The notes: generated by a model not told the origin, from the sequence alone. Counted from the stretch's first letter, positions 1-7,283 are shown. The stretch: 34,727 nucleotides of DNA from Chloroflexota bacterium (GCA_016209205.1 JACQWQ010000151.1:1-34727), one strand, 5' to 3'. A program made the numbers and translations.

Positions 1-35
1 TTCAGGTTCTGCAACTGAATCACACCAAAGAGCAG

Positions 36-184
36 TATAATCCAGAATTTGGGCGGATTATACCACAGAATTCGTATTAGGCAGTCGCATGTTGCACACT
101 GACGCGTAGATTTGAGGTAGCCATTTCACGCCAGAAATCTCGACTCAAGCAGGTCGAAATGTGCAACTACCTGTTGCCTAATAC
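36..184. repeat. Inverted repeats ahead of the first cassette
   Basis: No gene is seen in the first 283 bases. A short hairpin (TATAATCC at 36-43 with GGATTATA at 55-62) is followed by a larger imperfect inverted repeat: GTATTAGGC at 74-82 pairs with GCCTAATAC at 176-184, and the match continues inward through GTTGCACA-like and TGTGCAAC-like stretches. TTAGGC/GCCTAA resemble integron recombination core sites, so this may be the decayed edge of an earlier cassette. That reading is tentative. Confidence 0.4.
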
Positions 185-258
185 AATTATACCGCAGAAT
201 TGCAGTCTATGATAATGGGGATTATGCGGCGAAAGTGCGGCATAATCCGTAGTTAGCC
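176..258 (+). other. Possible degenerate attC site (attC0)
   Basis: The segment begins with GCCTAAT, close to the R'' core RYYYAAC, and ends with GTTAGCC, close to the R' core GTTRRRY. The two halves are imperfectly complementary over about 25 bases, as attC sites are, with an inner hairpin GGATTATGC...GCATAATCC. It lies 26 bases before the first cassette gene, the usual distance from a cassette boundary to a start codon. Both cores deviate from consensus, so this is the weakest of the attC calls. Confidence 0.45.
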
Positions 259-283
259 GCTCATTTGACAAGGAGATATTCGC

Positions 284-538
284 ATGCCAGTGATAGCACG
301 ATTCTATGGAGTCATCATCAAGATGTACTTCAGTCGGAGCGAGCATGGCGTCCCACACTTTCATGCCGTCTATGGCGAGCACAATGCCGTCTTTGATATC
401 CAAACACTCGAAATGCTTGAAGGCGATTTGCCTGTGCGAGCCCAAAGACTGGTCAGGGAATGGGGCACACAATATCAACAAGAACTGCTACGGATGTGGA
501 ATAGTAATGAGTTCAAGCGATTGCCTGGATTGGAGTAG
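284..538 (+). CDS. DUF4160 family protein (cassette 1, first gene)
   Basis: This 84-residue protein has the DUF4160 pattern: an N-terminal MPVIARFYGVIIKMYF strand, then a HGVPHFHAVYGEH segment, then a helical C-terminal half with REW. The family has no proven function, but it is usually found directly upstream of a DUF2442 protein, often in toxin-antitoxin-like or mobile contexts, and the same pair is present here. The start is fixed by a strong Shine-Dalgarno sequence, AAGGAGAT, eight bases before the ATG. Four bases separate its stop from the next start codon. Base composition is lower in G+C than the biosynthetic genes further right, in line with acquisition as a cassette. The family call is firm; function is unknown. 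Confidence 0.85.
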   Translation: MPVIARFYGVIIKMYFSRSEHGVPHFHAVYGEHNAVFDIQTLEMLEGDLPVRAQRLVREWGTQYQQELLRMWNSNEFKRLPGLE

Positions 539-542
539 TGAT

Positions 543-845
543 ATGAATGTTCCAAGAATAAAATCGGTGACACCTCTAAAAGGGAGACACCTACTGGTAA
601 CATTTGTCAACGGAGTCCAAAAGGTGTATGACTGCCAGAGGATCCTGAATCTTGATCGCTTTCAGTTGTTGAAACACGAAGCCTTCTGCAAGGCGGTCAC
701 AGTCGATCCTGGAGGGTATGGCATATCTTGGGATGATGAAATGGATTTGAGTGAATACGAGTTGTGGAACAATGGCGTCGAGGTTGAACAAAGTGCGGCG
801 TGGAGCAAGGAAGGGACTGTTGTGCAACCGGTGGACCGCGGCTAA
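543..845 (+). CDS. DUF2442 family protein (cassette 1, second gene)
   Basis: This is a protein of 100 residues. Residues 5-80 match the DUF2442 layout: a strand with IKSVTPLKGRHLLVTFVNG, a KVYDC element, then FCKAVTVDPGGYGISWDDEMDLS. The family is short, of unknown biochemical role, and commonly paired with DUF4160, which ends four bases upstream, so the two form one operon in one cassette. The start chosen is the ATG right after the DUF4160 stop; an overlapping upstream extension in this frame is only a shadow of the DUF4160 gene. The stop codon TAA lies inside the R'' core (GGCTAAC) of the following attC site, a tight packing typical of cassettes. The last 20 or so residues are unlike the family and may derive from cassette formation. 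Confidence 0.85.
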   Translation: MNVPRIKSVTPLKGRHLLVTFVNGVQKVYDCQRILNLDRFQLLKHEAFCKAVTVDPGGYGISWDDEMDLSEYELWNNGVEVEQSAAWSKEGTVVQPVDRG

Positions 846-968
846 CCAGCGCTTGCAGCCGACCGTGCTACGTACGCGCCAATCCACGTTGACTTGCCAG
901 CGCAGGCGGTTGCGGTTGAAACGCGTCTTGCCAGACCCGCACGGCGGCTGAAGCGCGAGCCGTTGGGC
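840..968 (+). other. attC recombination site 1
   Basis: R'' is GGCTAAC (840-846) and R' is GTTGGGC (962-968). The inner arms pair closely: GCGCTTGCAGCCG on the left against CGGCTGAAGCGC on the right, with one unpaired extra base, like the extrahelical bases that set attC strand choice. The length is 129 bp, within the known attC range. The predicted recombination point is after the G at 962. Confidence 0.8.
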
Positions 969-1034
969 AGCCTGTCTCACCTTCGCGCTCATGATAAATC
1001 GCTACATGAAGTAGCTCGCGACGGAGAAAGTCCT

Positions 1035-1436
1035 ATGTCAGCAGAAGACAACAAAACTATTGTTCGCGGCTACATGGAAGAAATCCTGAACAAAGGTAAT
1101 TTGGCCGCGATAGACAACTACTTCGATAAGGAAGGTGTGTACTTCAACGGTAAGCGCATTGAGCCAATGCAACTAGCCACCTTTTGGCGACGAGCCTTTC
1201 CTGACGCAAACCTCATTATTGAAGACCAGATTGCCGAAGGTGACAAAGTAGTAAGCCGTGTGACGATGCGTGGCACACACCAAGGCGAGTATTATGGAAT
1301 TGCTCCTACAGGCAAACAGGTGGCATGGACGGGCATTGCTGTAGATAGAATCGCTGGTAGCAAGGTTGTTGAGATGTGGCACGAGGCTGATGAATTAGGA
1401 ATCCTGCAACAGCTTGGTGTCCACCTGACCCTGTAA
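1035..1436 (+). CDS. SnoaL-like / ester cyclase family protein (cassette 2)
   Basis: A 133-residue protein of the SnoaL-like NTF2 fold. The signs are the N-terminal helix NKTIVRGYMEEILNKGN, the DNYF segment, the central FWRRAFPDANLIIEDQIAEGDKVV strand pair, and the diagnostic G(T)HQGEYYGIAPTGKQV followed by WHEADELGILQQLG at the C-terminus. Proteins of this group include polyketide cyclases, but most relatives are uncharacterised, so no substrate is proposed. The start is the ATG preceded by GGAGAAAG at six bases; an open extension upstream runs back into attC 1 and is not counted. It is the only gene in its cassette, oriented like the others, with attC sites on both sides. Confidence 0.85.
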   Translation: MSAEDNKTIVRGYMEEILNKGNLAAIDNYFDKEGVYFNGKRIEPMQLATFWRRAFPDANLIIEDQIAEGDKVVSRVTMRGTHQGEYYGIAPTGKQVAWTGIAVDRIAGSKVVEMWHEADELGILQQLGVHLTL

Positions 1437-1463
1437 TGGGCGTCAACTTCGTGGCAAACGGCT

Positions 1464-1589
1464 GCCCAACACGGCATGCAGGCGACGGGGCTACTGCTGC
1501 GCCCTAGCGAAGGCTCGTGTACTTCTGGCGAGTCTTGCCCGCGAAGGAGTCTTTGACACCCGCAACGCGCCTGAACCCGACCGTTAGGC
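1464..1589 (+). other. attC recombination site 2
   Basis: R'' is GCCCAAC (1464-1470) and R' is GTTAGGC (1583-1589), both perfect consensus cores. CAGGCG on the left arm pairs with CGCCTG on the right arm, with further partial pairing toward the ends. The site is 126 bp long and its inner sequence differs from the other sites in the window. Confidence 0.75.
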
Positions 1590-1647
1590 AGCATCCCGCG
1601 TGCTTGCCCCATCGGTCATGCGCCATCCGGATCTCCAGGGGATTTCA

Positions 1648-2184
1648 ATGCTCGAAGACACTTTCCAATTTGAGACTTACATTGTCCTGGATGTGCCTTC
1701 CCCTGTGGCCGAGGCCGTTATGGCCGTTCGAGAGAAGCATCGTGATGTCTTCCGCGCATCCCTTCCCACAGAGATCACTATCGCCGGCTCCAGTGGCGTC
1801 GGGGTATTGTCACGCGGCCAAAGCCCGAAGGAAGTCTACCGACTCCTCGACCAGATTGCGGCCAAGACAGCTCCAATCGAGGCCGCGTTCGGCACCGTCC
1901 TTCGCTTCCCGGGAACCGACATCTTCGTCCTCACCCTGGCCAACGAAACCCCATTCCAGCGTCTCCACAATCAGGTTGCCGCCTCGGGCATCCTCTTCAA
2001 GGAGAGCCCCTTCCCGTACAAGCCGCATTGCACCCTCAGGAGCCGGTCCCCCGTGTCCGACCATGAGGTGACCCAACTCCTGGAGTTCACGCTTCCTGGA
2101 ACGTTCCTCCTGCAGACAATGTCTGTTTATCGGATGAGACGACTCCCGATGGACCTGCTCCACCGCACCACACTCTCGGGATAA
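1648..2184 (+). CDS. 2H phosphoesterase / 2'-5' RNA ligase-like protein (cassette 3)
   Basis: This 178-residue protein has the two-lobed layout of the 2H phosphoesterase (2'-5' RNA ligase-like) superfamily. An FETYIVLDVPSPVAEAV opening strand-helix is followed by a first motif region at residues 41-46 and a second at 127-129. The second is a proper HxT (KPHCTL), but the first reads TEIT where the family has HxT, so one catalytic histidine is missing. This suggests either a binding-only relative or loss of activity. The ATG at 1648 is chosen because it follows AGGGGAT closely and starts right before the conserved strand; an ATG 48 bases upstream would add residues with no similarity. It is a single gene between attC 2 and attC 3. 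Confidence 0.7.
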   Translation: MLEDTFQFETYIVLDVPSPVAEAVMAVREKHRDVFRASLPTEITIAGSSGVGVLSRGQSPKEVYRLLDQIAAKTAPIEAAFGTVLRFPGTDIFVLTLANETPFQRLHNQVAASGILFKESPFPYKPHCTLRSRSPVSDHEVTQLLEFTLPGTFLLQTMSVYRMRRLPMDLLHRTTLSG

Positions 2185-2193
2185 GAGGATGCT

Positions 2194-2293
2194 GCCTAAC
2201 AACTCGATGGAGCCGACCCGGCCAGCTGCGGCGAATCGGGTCTACGATAGGTTCGAAGAGCTGGCCGGGCGGCTCATCTCGAGGCCGTTAGGC
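2194..2293 (+). other. attC recombination site 3
   Basis: R'' is GCCTAAC (2194-2200) and R' is GTTAGGC (2287-2293), an exact complementary pair. The arms pair almost throughout: CTCGATGGAGCCGACCCGG on the left against CCGGGCGGCTCATCTCGAG on the right, with a few extrahelical bases, and AGCTGGCC/GGCCAGCT nearer the tip. At 100 bp this is the cleanest attC in the window. Confidence 0.88.
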
Positions 2294-2415
2294 GCACAGA
2301 AGCAGAATCCATGTCAAGGCGAAGCTTCTTTTTGATCTGCGCCACGGATGTCAAGAACTCCTCTTGCATCCCCGCACACCCCGTGCCATCATATGCAAAT
2401 AAAGAAAGAGGTAAC

Positions 2416-2925
2416 ATGGAATTTAGCACTTTTTATCAGGAACTTCAAAATAGCACAGAGATGATCCGTGCTTTATTGTCAGGAATCGCACCAGAGGCAG
2501 CACGCCTCAAACCAAGTGCGGAGTCGTGGTCGATTCTCGAAGTGGTGTGTCACTTGTACGATGAAGAGCGCGAAGATTTTCGAGAACATCTCGATTTCAT
2601 TCTTCACCGCCAAAATGAAGAATGGCATGCGATTGACACCGAAGGCTGGGTAACCAAACGAAAATATAACGAGCAGAACTTCGTTGAGATGCAGGAAAAA
2701 TTCTTTGTCGAACGTGAAAAATCATTGGCATGGCTCAAGGGATTACTGAATCCAGATTGGGAGAAAACCTATACAACTGAGTACCGCACAATCAGCGCGG
2801 GAGAGATGTTCGCCTGTTGGGTCGCGCATGACAATCTCCACATCCGCCAATTGGTGGAACTCAGGCGCATGAGCCTAGAAAATATCACAAAGCCTTACAA
2901 TCTCGAATATGCAGGTGATTGGTAA
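2416..2925 (+). CDS. DinB-like four-helix bundle protein (cassette 4)
   Basis: This 169-residue protein belongs to the DinB/YfiT-like superfamily of metal-binding four-helix bundles. The three histidines expected to hold the metal are visible: H46 in the VVCHLYDEERED helix, and H138 and H142 in AHDNLHIRQL. The KPSAESWSILEVV stretch before the first histidine is typical (relatives carry W-S-xx-E-xx-xH). Members include thiol-dependent transferases and many proteins of unknown role, so no substrate is proposed. The start at 2416 has AAAGAGGT five bases upstream; an in-frame ATG at 2311 would add 35 residues starting almost inside attC 3. The gene sits alone between attC 3 and attC 4, followed by about 110 bases without an open frame. 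Confidence 0.85.
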   Translation: MEFSTFYQELQNSTEMIRALLSGIAPEAARLKPSAESWSILEVVCHLYDEEREDFREHLDFILHRQNEEWHAIDTEGWVTKRKYNEQNFVEMQEKFFVEREKSLAWLKGLLNPDWEKTYTTEYRTISAGEMFACWVAHDNLHIRQLVELRRMSLENITKPYNLEYAGDW

Positions 2926-3037
2926 CCGAATAGACGCAAATCATATTTCGCGCAAGGAAGCCACAGTTGTGGGTAAAATCTTATCCATAGGGGTTGTAGT
3001 TCATTGTCGAGCAAGTTTGTTGGCGTTCAAAGAGTGC

Positions 3038-3165
3038 GCCTAACAAAGCGTGCACCTGACGTGTGGGAGTCTGCGCGATTTAGGAGCATTTTTCTGACTT
3101 CGAGTTTTCCTGCTTCCAAACAGAGTCCACGCCCGCCCAGCCGCCGCTAACGCAAACCGTTCGGC
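3038..3165 (+). other. attC recombination site 4
   Basis: R'' is GCCTAAC (3038-3044) and R' reads GTTCGGC (3159-3165), one base off GTTRRRY. The 128 bp sequence is strongly similar along its length to attC 5 (shared blocks such as GTGGGAG.CTGCGCGAT and TCCACGCCCGCC), so these two belong to one site family while sites 1-3 are unrelated in their inner sequence. Confidence 0.75.
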
Positions 3166-3191
3166 GTGCCCTTGCACGACGAAAAAAGAAC

Positions 3192-3220
3192 TTGATTGAT
3201 CGAGTAAAAAGGTGTATCTT
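3192..3220 (+). promoter_or_regulatory. Candidate promoter of the mazE-mazF cassette
   Basis: TTGATT at 3192-3197 and TATCTT at 3215-3220 are spaced by 17 bases and lie just inside the cassette boundary, 30 bases before the mazE start. Toxin-antitoxin cassettes commonly carry their own promoter. The -10 box is only a fair match. Confidence 0.4.
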
Positions 3221-3249
3221 TGTTGTAGATACCGAAAGGAGACCACCGT

Positions 3250-3492
3250 ATGCTCACAAAAGTTCAAAAATGGGGCAACAGTCTTGCCCTACGCATACCA
3301 AAAGCATTTGCTCTCGACGCTCAGTTGGAAAATGATTCCTTCGTGGAAATTACCATTGTTGAGGGTCAAATTATCATTACGCCAGTTGTTTCACCGAGTT
3401 GGAGGCTTGAAGAATTATTGGCAGGTATCAACAAAAACAATATCCATCACGAAATTGATACTGGCTCTGCCGTAGGAAATGAAGCCTGGTGA
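3250..3492 (+). CDS. mazE: MazE-like antitoxin (AbrB/MazE DNA-binding fold)
   Basis: The 80-residue protein opens with the MazE/SpoVT-AbrB swapped-hairpin pattern: KVQKWGNSLALRIPKAFA followed by V-E-I strands and an IIITPV strand. The C-terminal half (RLEELLAGINKNNIHHEID) matches the flexible toxin-binding tail of MazE (LEELLA...N.HxE.D). Its role is to bind the operator and neutralise MazF. GGAG lies eight bases before the ATG, and a candidate promoter lies just upstream. Its stop is three bases before the MazF start codon, the normal operon order. The antitoxin is intact although the toxin is not. Confidence 0.88.
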   Translation: MLTKVQKWGNSLALRIPKAFALDAQLENDSFVEITIVEGQIIITPVVSPSWRLEELLAGINKNNIHHEIDTGSAVGNEAW

Positions 3493-3495
3493 AAC

Positions 3496-3844
3496 ATGGC
3501 GTATATTCCTGATAGCGGCGACATCGTTTGGATTACGTTTAGTCCGCAAGCAGGGCATGAGCAGGCAGGACACCGACCAGCGTTAGTTTTATCGCCAGCG
3601 GCTTATAACCGAAAAGTTGGTTTAGCCATTCTCTGCCCCATCACAAGCCAGGTCAAAGGATATCCTTTAAGTCAAAATACCTGATGGTTTGGAAGTCAGC
3701 GGAGCAATTTTATCTGACCAGGTGAAAAGCCTTGATTGGAAAGCAAGAAAAGCGGAATTTGCTTGCAAGTTACCGTCCACCACGTTTAATGAAGTCGTGC
3801 AAAAGTTAAGCACTTTGATACGCCAGCAACTTCAAAGCATATAG
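3496..3844 (+). pseudogene. mazF: MazF-like endoribonuclease toxin, frameshifted
   Basis: The first frame gives 62 residues with the MazF/PemK N-terminal barrel: PDSGDIVWITFSPQAGHEQAGHRPALVLSP in two blocks, then CPITSQVKGYP, and stops at 3682-3684. The rest of the family sequence continues at once in another frame (about 3671-3844): VKIPDGLEVSGAILSDQVKS, then LDWKARKAEF and a closing helix. Relative to the family pattern GYPFEV, two bases seem to be missing around 3668-3673. The key early Arg and the Thr of the CPITS motif are retained. As read, no full toxin can be made without frameshifting, so this is either an inactivated toxin or a sequencing/assembly error. The fragment ends 19 bases before attC 5. 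Confidence 0.82.
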
Positions 3845-3863
3845 TCCTGTGAAAACAAAAAAC

Positions 3864-3993
3864 GCCCAACACAGCGTGGAGCGGACATGTGGGAGGCTGC
3901 GCGATGTACAGGCATTTTTCTGGCTTTGAGTTCTTTCTGCTCCCAAACCTTGTCCACGCCCGCCCCACACGCCACTAACGCCAACCGTTAAGC
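3864..3993 (+). other. attC recombination site 5, last in the array
   Basis: R'' is GCCCAAC (3864-3870) and R' is GTTAAGC (3987-3993). The inner sequence is a diverged copy of attC 4. Length is 130 bp. Nothing cassette-like follows: the next features are a terminator and the convergent ilvE gene, so this is the distal end of the array. Confidence 0.78.
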
Positions 3994-4009
3994 GCTCTCT
4001 ACTCAAAAC

Positions 4010-4048
4010 AAAAACACCAGCCCTCAAAACGAGAGTAGGTGTTTTTTT
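4010..4048. terminator. Bidirectional terminator between cassette array and ilvE
   Basis: AAAACACC (4011-4018) pairs with GGTGTTTT (4038-4045), with CTC/GAG extending the stem inside. It is flanked by A-runs on the left and T-runs on the right, so it can end transcription from both the cassettes (plus strand) and the ilvE end of the biosynthetic locus (minus strand). Confidence 0.75.
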
Positions 4049-4067
4049 ATTCTCTATCCACTCTTTA

Positions 4068-5024
4068 TTACTCCGCCGGAACCGCACTCGCTGGTTGTGA
4101 CATGAGCGGCGCATTCACCGCATCAAGCCATTCCGCGTAACGCGGCTCTTGCCCGCGCACCACTTGATGAAACACTTGCTGCAAGTGACGCGTGATGGGT
4201 CCCGATTCGCCGGAGCCAATCGTGCGGAAATCAATTTCGCGCAAGCCAATCACTTCGGCTGCCGTGCCGCACACAAACACCTCGTCGGCGATATACAACT
4301 GGTCGCGCGAAAGCGGCATCTCGATCACTTCATAACCCAAATCGTGCGCAATCGTCACCAACGAATCGCGCGTGATGCCTTCCAGCACCGTATTCACATT
4401 CGGCGTATAGATTTTGCCGCCGCGCACGAGAAATAAATTTTCGCCCGTGCATTCTGCGACATTGCCGAGCGGGTCCAGCATGATCGCTTCGTCGAAACCG
4501 AGGCGCATGGATTCCGTACGCGCGAGAAACGAATTCGCGTAATTGCCGGAAATTTTCGCTTTGGTCATCATCACGTTGACGTGATGGCGCGTGAACGACG
4601 AAATGTTGGCGCGGATGCCTTTTGCCAATGCCTCGGGGCCCATGTACTGGTGCCATTCCCACACCGCAATGCCGACGCCCACCGACGCAAAGTCCACATT
4701 CAAATTGAAACCGCCGGACGAAAGATAAATCAGCGGGCGCACGTAGCAATCGGTGAAATGGTTGGCGCGCACGGTTTCTTTGGCGGCGTCAATCAACACA
4801 TCGAGTTCGAACGGGAGCTGCTTGATGCCCAGCACGCGCGCGGAATTGACCAACCGCTGGATATGGTCGCGCAAACGAAAAATCGCCGGACCGCGTTCGG
4901 TATTGTAACTGCGAATGCCTTCAAACACCGCCGTGCCGTAATGCAGCGCGTTCGTCAAAAAAGGAACGGTCGCTTGCGCGGTAGGTACGAGTCGCCCGTT
5001 CATCCACGTAAATTGCGATTCCAT
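4068..5024 (-). CDS. ilvE: Branched-chain amino acid aminotransferase
   Basis: This 318-residue fold-type IV PLP enzyme catalyses the last step of Val, Leu and Ile synthesis, using glutamate as amino donor. Recognisable blocks are TWMNGRLVP at the N-terminus, the ALHYGTAVFEGIRSY segment, the lysine that binds PLP in MMTKAKISGNYANSFLA, then GFDEAIMLDPLGNVAECTGENLF and GGKIYTPNVNTVLEGITRDS, all characteristic of IlvE. Length is normal for bacteria. The ATG at 5024 is chosen because GAGGGG precedes it at five bases; an upstream in-frame ATG at 5084 would add residues encoded by the repetitive spacer. It is the last gene of the minus-strand locus, downstream of pheA, and ends before a terminator. 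Confidence 0.95.
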   Translation of the reverse strand: MESQFTWMNGRLVPTAQATVPFLTNALHYGTAVFEGIRSYNTERGPAIFRLRDHIQRLVNSARVLGIKQLPFELDVLIDAAKETVRANHFTDCYVRPLIYLSSGGFNLNVDFASVGVGIAVWEWHQYMGPEALAKGIRANISSFTRHHVNVMMTKAKISGNYANSFLARTESMRLGFDEAIMLDPLGNVAECTGENLFLVRGGKIYTPNVNTVLEGITRDSLVTIAHDLGYEVIEMPLSRDQLYIADEVFVCGTAAEVIGLREIDFRTIGSGESGPITRHLQQVFHQVVRGQEPRYAEWLDAVNAPLMSQPASAVPAE

Positions 5025-5038
5025 GAGACCCCTCTGGG

Positions 5039-5127
5039 AATTTATGATTTCTGATTTCTGATTGTTGATTGGAACAGTCGCCATCGGGACAAATCATAAA
5101 TCAGAAGTCAGCAATCATCAATCAAAA
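5039..5127. repeat. Foldback spacer between pheA and ilvE (word TTTATGA/TTTCTGA)
   Basis: The left part (5041-5072) is made of TTTATGA/TTTCTGA/TTGTTGA words in tandem. After about 17 unrelated bases the right part carries the complementary words AATCATAAATCAG, AATCATCAATC. The whole spacer can fold as one long imperfect hairpin. Confidence 0.75.
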
Positions 5128-5952
5128 TCATTTCCCGTTCCCTTCCGCGCGCGGGTACGAACCGAACACGCGCAGCATACTGGCGATTTCTGCAAGATGC
5201 GCAAGGGCGCGCTTGCCGCGTTCCTCATACGCGCTTTCGGCGAAATCCAGATAGAACATGTATTCCCACGGCGCGCCGGGAATTGGACGCGATTCGATTT
5301 TCGTCAAATCAATGTCGCGCAGGGCAAACACGCTCAATGCTTTGAACAACGCGCCGGGCACATTGTGCAGCGTAAACACAATCGAAGTTTTACACGGCTG
5401 CACGGGTTCCACCGGTTCACGCGCCAGCACCAGAAAACGCGTAAAGTTTTGTGGATTGTCTTCGACATTGCGCGCAAGAATTTGCATCGCATACACTTGC
5501 GCCGCGCGTTCCGATGCAATCGCCGCCGTATCGCGTTTCCCCGACGCTTGAAGCATTTTCACCGAGCCCGCCGTGTCGTACCCCACCTCGCGCTTCCAGC
5601 CGTGCGCGCGAATATAGTGATCGCATTGCGCCAACGCCTGCGGGTGCGACATGACCAATTGCACGTCGTCAAGCGTCACGCCGTGCGCCGCAATCAGGCA
5701 ATGTTCGACGCGCAAGACATGTTCGCCGACGATATGTAAAGCATGTCGCGCCAGCAAATCATAATTTTGATGAATGCTGCCCGCGAGCGAATTCTCAATC
5801 GGCGCCATCGCGCAATCCGCGTCGCGCGACGCGACACGCGCAAACAAATCGTCGAATGTTTCACACGGAACTGTTTCCGCGCCCGCGCCAAAATGCTGCA
5901 GCGCCGCCGCTTCGGAATACGCGCCCGGTTCACCCTGGAATGCTACGCGCAT
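5128..5952 (-). CDS. pheA: Prephenate dehydratase, monofunctional
   Basis: This 274-residue enzyme converts prephenate to phenylpyruvate in phenylalanine synthesis. It opens with RVAFQGEPGAYSEAAA, has the MAPIENSLAGSI block, and the catalytic TRF motif in QNFTRFLVL near residue 170. A C-terminal ACT domain follows with the ESRPIPGAPWEYMFYLDF phenylalanine-binding signature, so feedback control by Phe is expected. Length fits stand-alone PheA without chorismate mutase. No Shine-Dalgarno sequence is visible before the ATG, which lies next to the repetitive leuB-pheA spacer. Its presence inside a branched-chain locus is a little unusual; IlvE-type aminotransferases can also act on aromatic keto acids, which may be the link (inference). 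Confidence 0.95.
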   Translation of the reverse strand: MRVAFQGEPGAYSEAAALQHFGAGAETVPCETFDDLFARVASRDADCAMAPIENSLAGSIHQNYDLLARHALHIVGEHVLRVEHCLIAAHGVTLDDVQLVMSHPQALAQCDHYIRAHGWKREVGYDTAGSVKMLQASGKRDTAAIASERAAQVYAMQILARNVEDNPQNFTRFLVLAREPVEPVQPCKTSIVFTLHNVPGALFKALSVFALRDIDLTKIESRPIPGAPWEYMFYLDFAESAYEERGKRALAHLAEIASMLRVFGSYPRAEGNGK

Positions 5953-6015
5953 AGTGCGATAGTGAGCTAGTGCGATAGTGCGATAGTGTTACTAACTCAC
6001 TACCGCACGATTGCA
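5953..6015. repeat. Foldback spacer between leuB and pheA (word GTGCGATA)
   Basis: The word AGTGCGATAGTG is repeated about three times, followed after TTACTAACT by complementary words CACTACCGCAC, TTGCACTATTGCAC. The 63 bp spacer folds back on itself. The word is not shared with any other spacer in the window. Confidence 0.7.
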
Positions 6016-7089
6016 CTATTGCACTCTCTTTATCACCTCGTCCGTCATCTGTGTCGTGTTCAGCACGCGTTCGCCTTGGCGCGCAATGTCCGCCGTGCGG
6101 CAGCCGTCGGTCAACGCGCGTTCCACCGCGCGCTCTATCGTCACGGCTTCGGTTTCCAAGTGCAGCGAGTGGCGCAATAACATTGCCGCACTGAGAATGG
6201 AACCGAGCGGGTTCGCAATCCCTTTTCCGGCAATATCCGGCGCGGAACCGTGAATCGGTTCGTACAAACCGATCGTGCCTTGTCCGAGCGACGCGCTGGG
6301 CAGCAAACCCATCGAGCCGACCAACACCGCCGCTTCGTCGGTGAGAATATCGCCGAACGTGTTTTCTGTGACAATCACGTCGAACGACGCGGGCGCGGTC
6401 ACGAGACGCATCGCGGCGGTGTCCACCAACACGTGATCGAGTTTCACATCGGGATAATCCGCCGCCATTTCGGTCGCGATTTCGCGCCACAAACGCGACG
6501 ACGCGAGCACGTTCGCCTTGTCCACGCTCGCCAGTTTTTTCTTGCGCGGTCGCGCGAGTTTGAACGCGAGGTCTACGATGCGGCGAATTTCGTAATCGTG
6601 ATATTCCAGCGTGTCCACCGCGCTGACGTGCCCGTTTGCTTTGCGCCGCTCTTTCGGTTCGCCAAAATACAAACCGCCGGTCAATTCACGTACGACGATA
6701 AAATCCACGCCGTGAATTTTTTCCTCGCGCAGCGGCGACGCGAACGCGAGCGCGGGATGCGGTTTCACGGGGCGCAAATTCGCGTAAAGCCCAAGCCCTT
6801 TGCGAATCGCAAGCAGTCCATCTTCGGGACGCGTTTTCGCGCGTGGGTCATCCCATTTCGGTCCGCCGACCGCGCCGAGCAGCACCGCGTCCGCTTTCAA
6901 GCACGCGTCGAGCGTCTCTTGCGGCAACGCGCTGCCTGTCGCGTCAATTGCGTTGCCGCCGATTCGGTGCGCCTCGAATGTAAACGTGTGTCCGAATTTT
7001 TCCGCGATGTCTTGCAGCACGCGCACCGCTTCATGTGTCACGTCGGGTCCGATGCCGTCGCCGGGGAGAGTAACAATGTGGAAATTCAT
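6016..7089 (-). CDS. leuB: 3-isopropylmalate dehydrogenase
   Basis: The 357-residue enzyme oxidises and decarboxylates 3-isopropylmalate with NAD+ to give 2-oxoisocaproate. In the citramalate route the same enzyme acts on methylmalate to give 2-oxobutyrate. Family marks are [10 protein letters not shown] at the start, [11 protein letters not shown], the LRPVKP and [15 protein letters not shown] substrate loops, the [15 protein letters not shown] segment and the [29 protein letters not shown] signature spread around residues 225-265. The ATG at 7089 starts the conserved N-terminus; an ATG 33 bases upstream would translate spacer repeats. No Shine-Dalgarno sequence is visible, only an A-rich stretch. 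It lies downstream of cimA across a 194-base repetitive spacer. Confidence 0.96.
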   Translation of the reverse strand: MNFHIVTLPGDGIGPDVTHEAVRVLQDIAEKFGHTFTFEAHRIGGNAIDATGSALPQETLDACLKADAVLLGAVGGPKWDDPRAKTRPEDGLLAIRKGLGLYANLRPVKPHPALAFASPLREEKIHGVDFIVVRELTGGLYFGEPKERRKANGHVSAVDTLEYHDYEIRRIVDLAFKLARPRKKKLASVDKANVLASSRLWREIATEMAADYPDVKLDHVLVDTAAMRLVTAPASFDVIVTENTFGDILTDEAAVLVGSMGLLPSASLGQGTIGLYEPIHGSAPDIAGKGIANPLGSILSAAMLLRHSLHLETEAVTIERAVERALTDGCRTADIARQGERVLNTTQMTDEVIKRVQ

Positions 7090-7283
7090 TTCTGATTTCT
7101 GATTTTTGATTTCTGATTGCAAATCGCAAATCGCAAACCCCGATTATTGGTAACTGCTCGCTGATGACTGGCAACGGATGACTGATGACTGATGACTGTT
7201 CACTGATTACTGCTCTCTCCCTCTCTCCCTCTCTCCCTCTCTCAATCTCCAGTCTCCAGTCTCCAGTCTCTCGTCTCTAGTCT
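7090..7283. repeat. Spacer of four different simple repeats between cimA and leuB
   Basis: Four kinds of short tandem repeat follow one another: TTTCTGA and GCAAATC words (7088-7137), GATGACT words (7160-7212), CTCTCTCC words (7212-7243) and CCAGTCT/CTAGTCT words (7246-7290, running up to the cimA stop). Unlike other spacers, no complementary arm is evident. No gene is seen. Confidence 0.8.
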
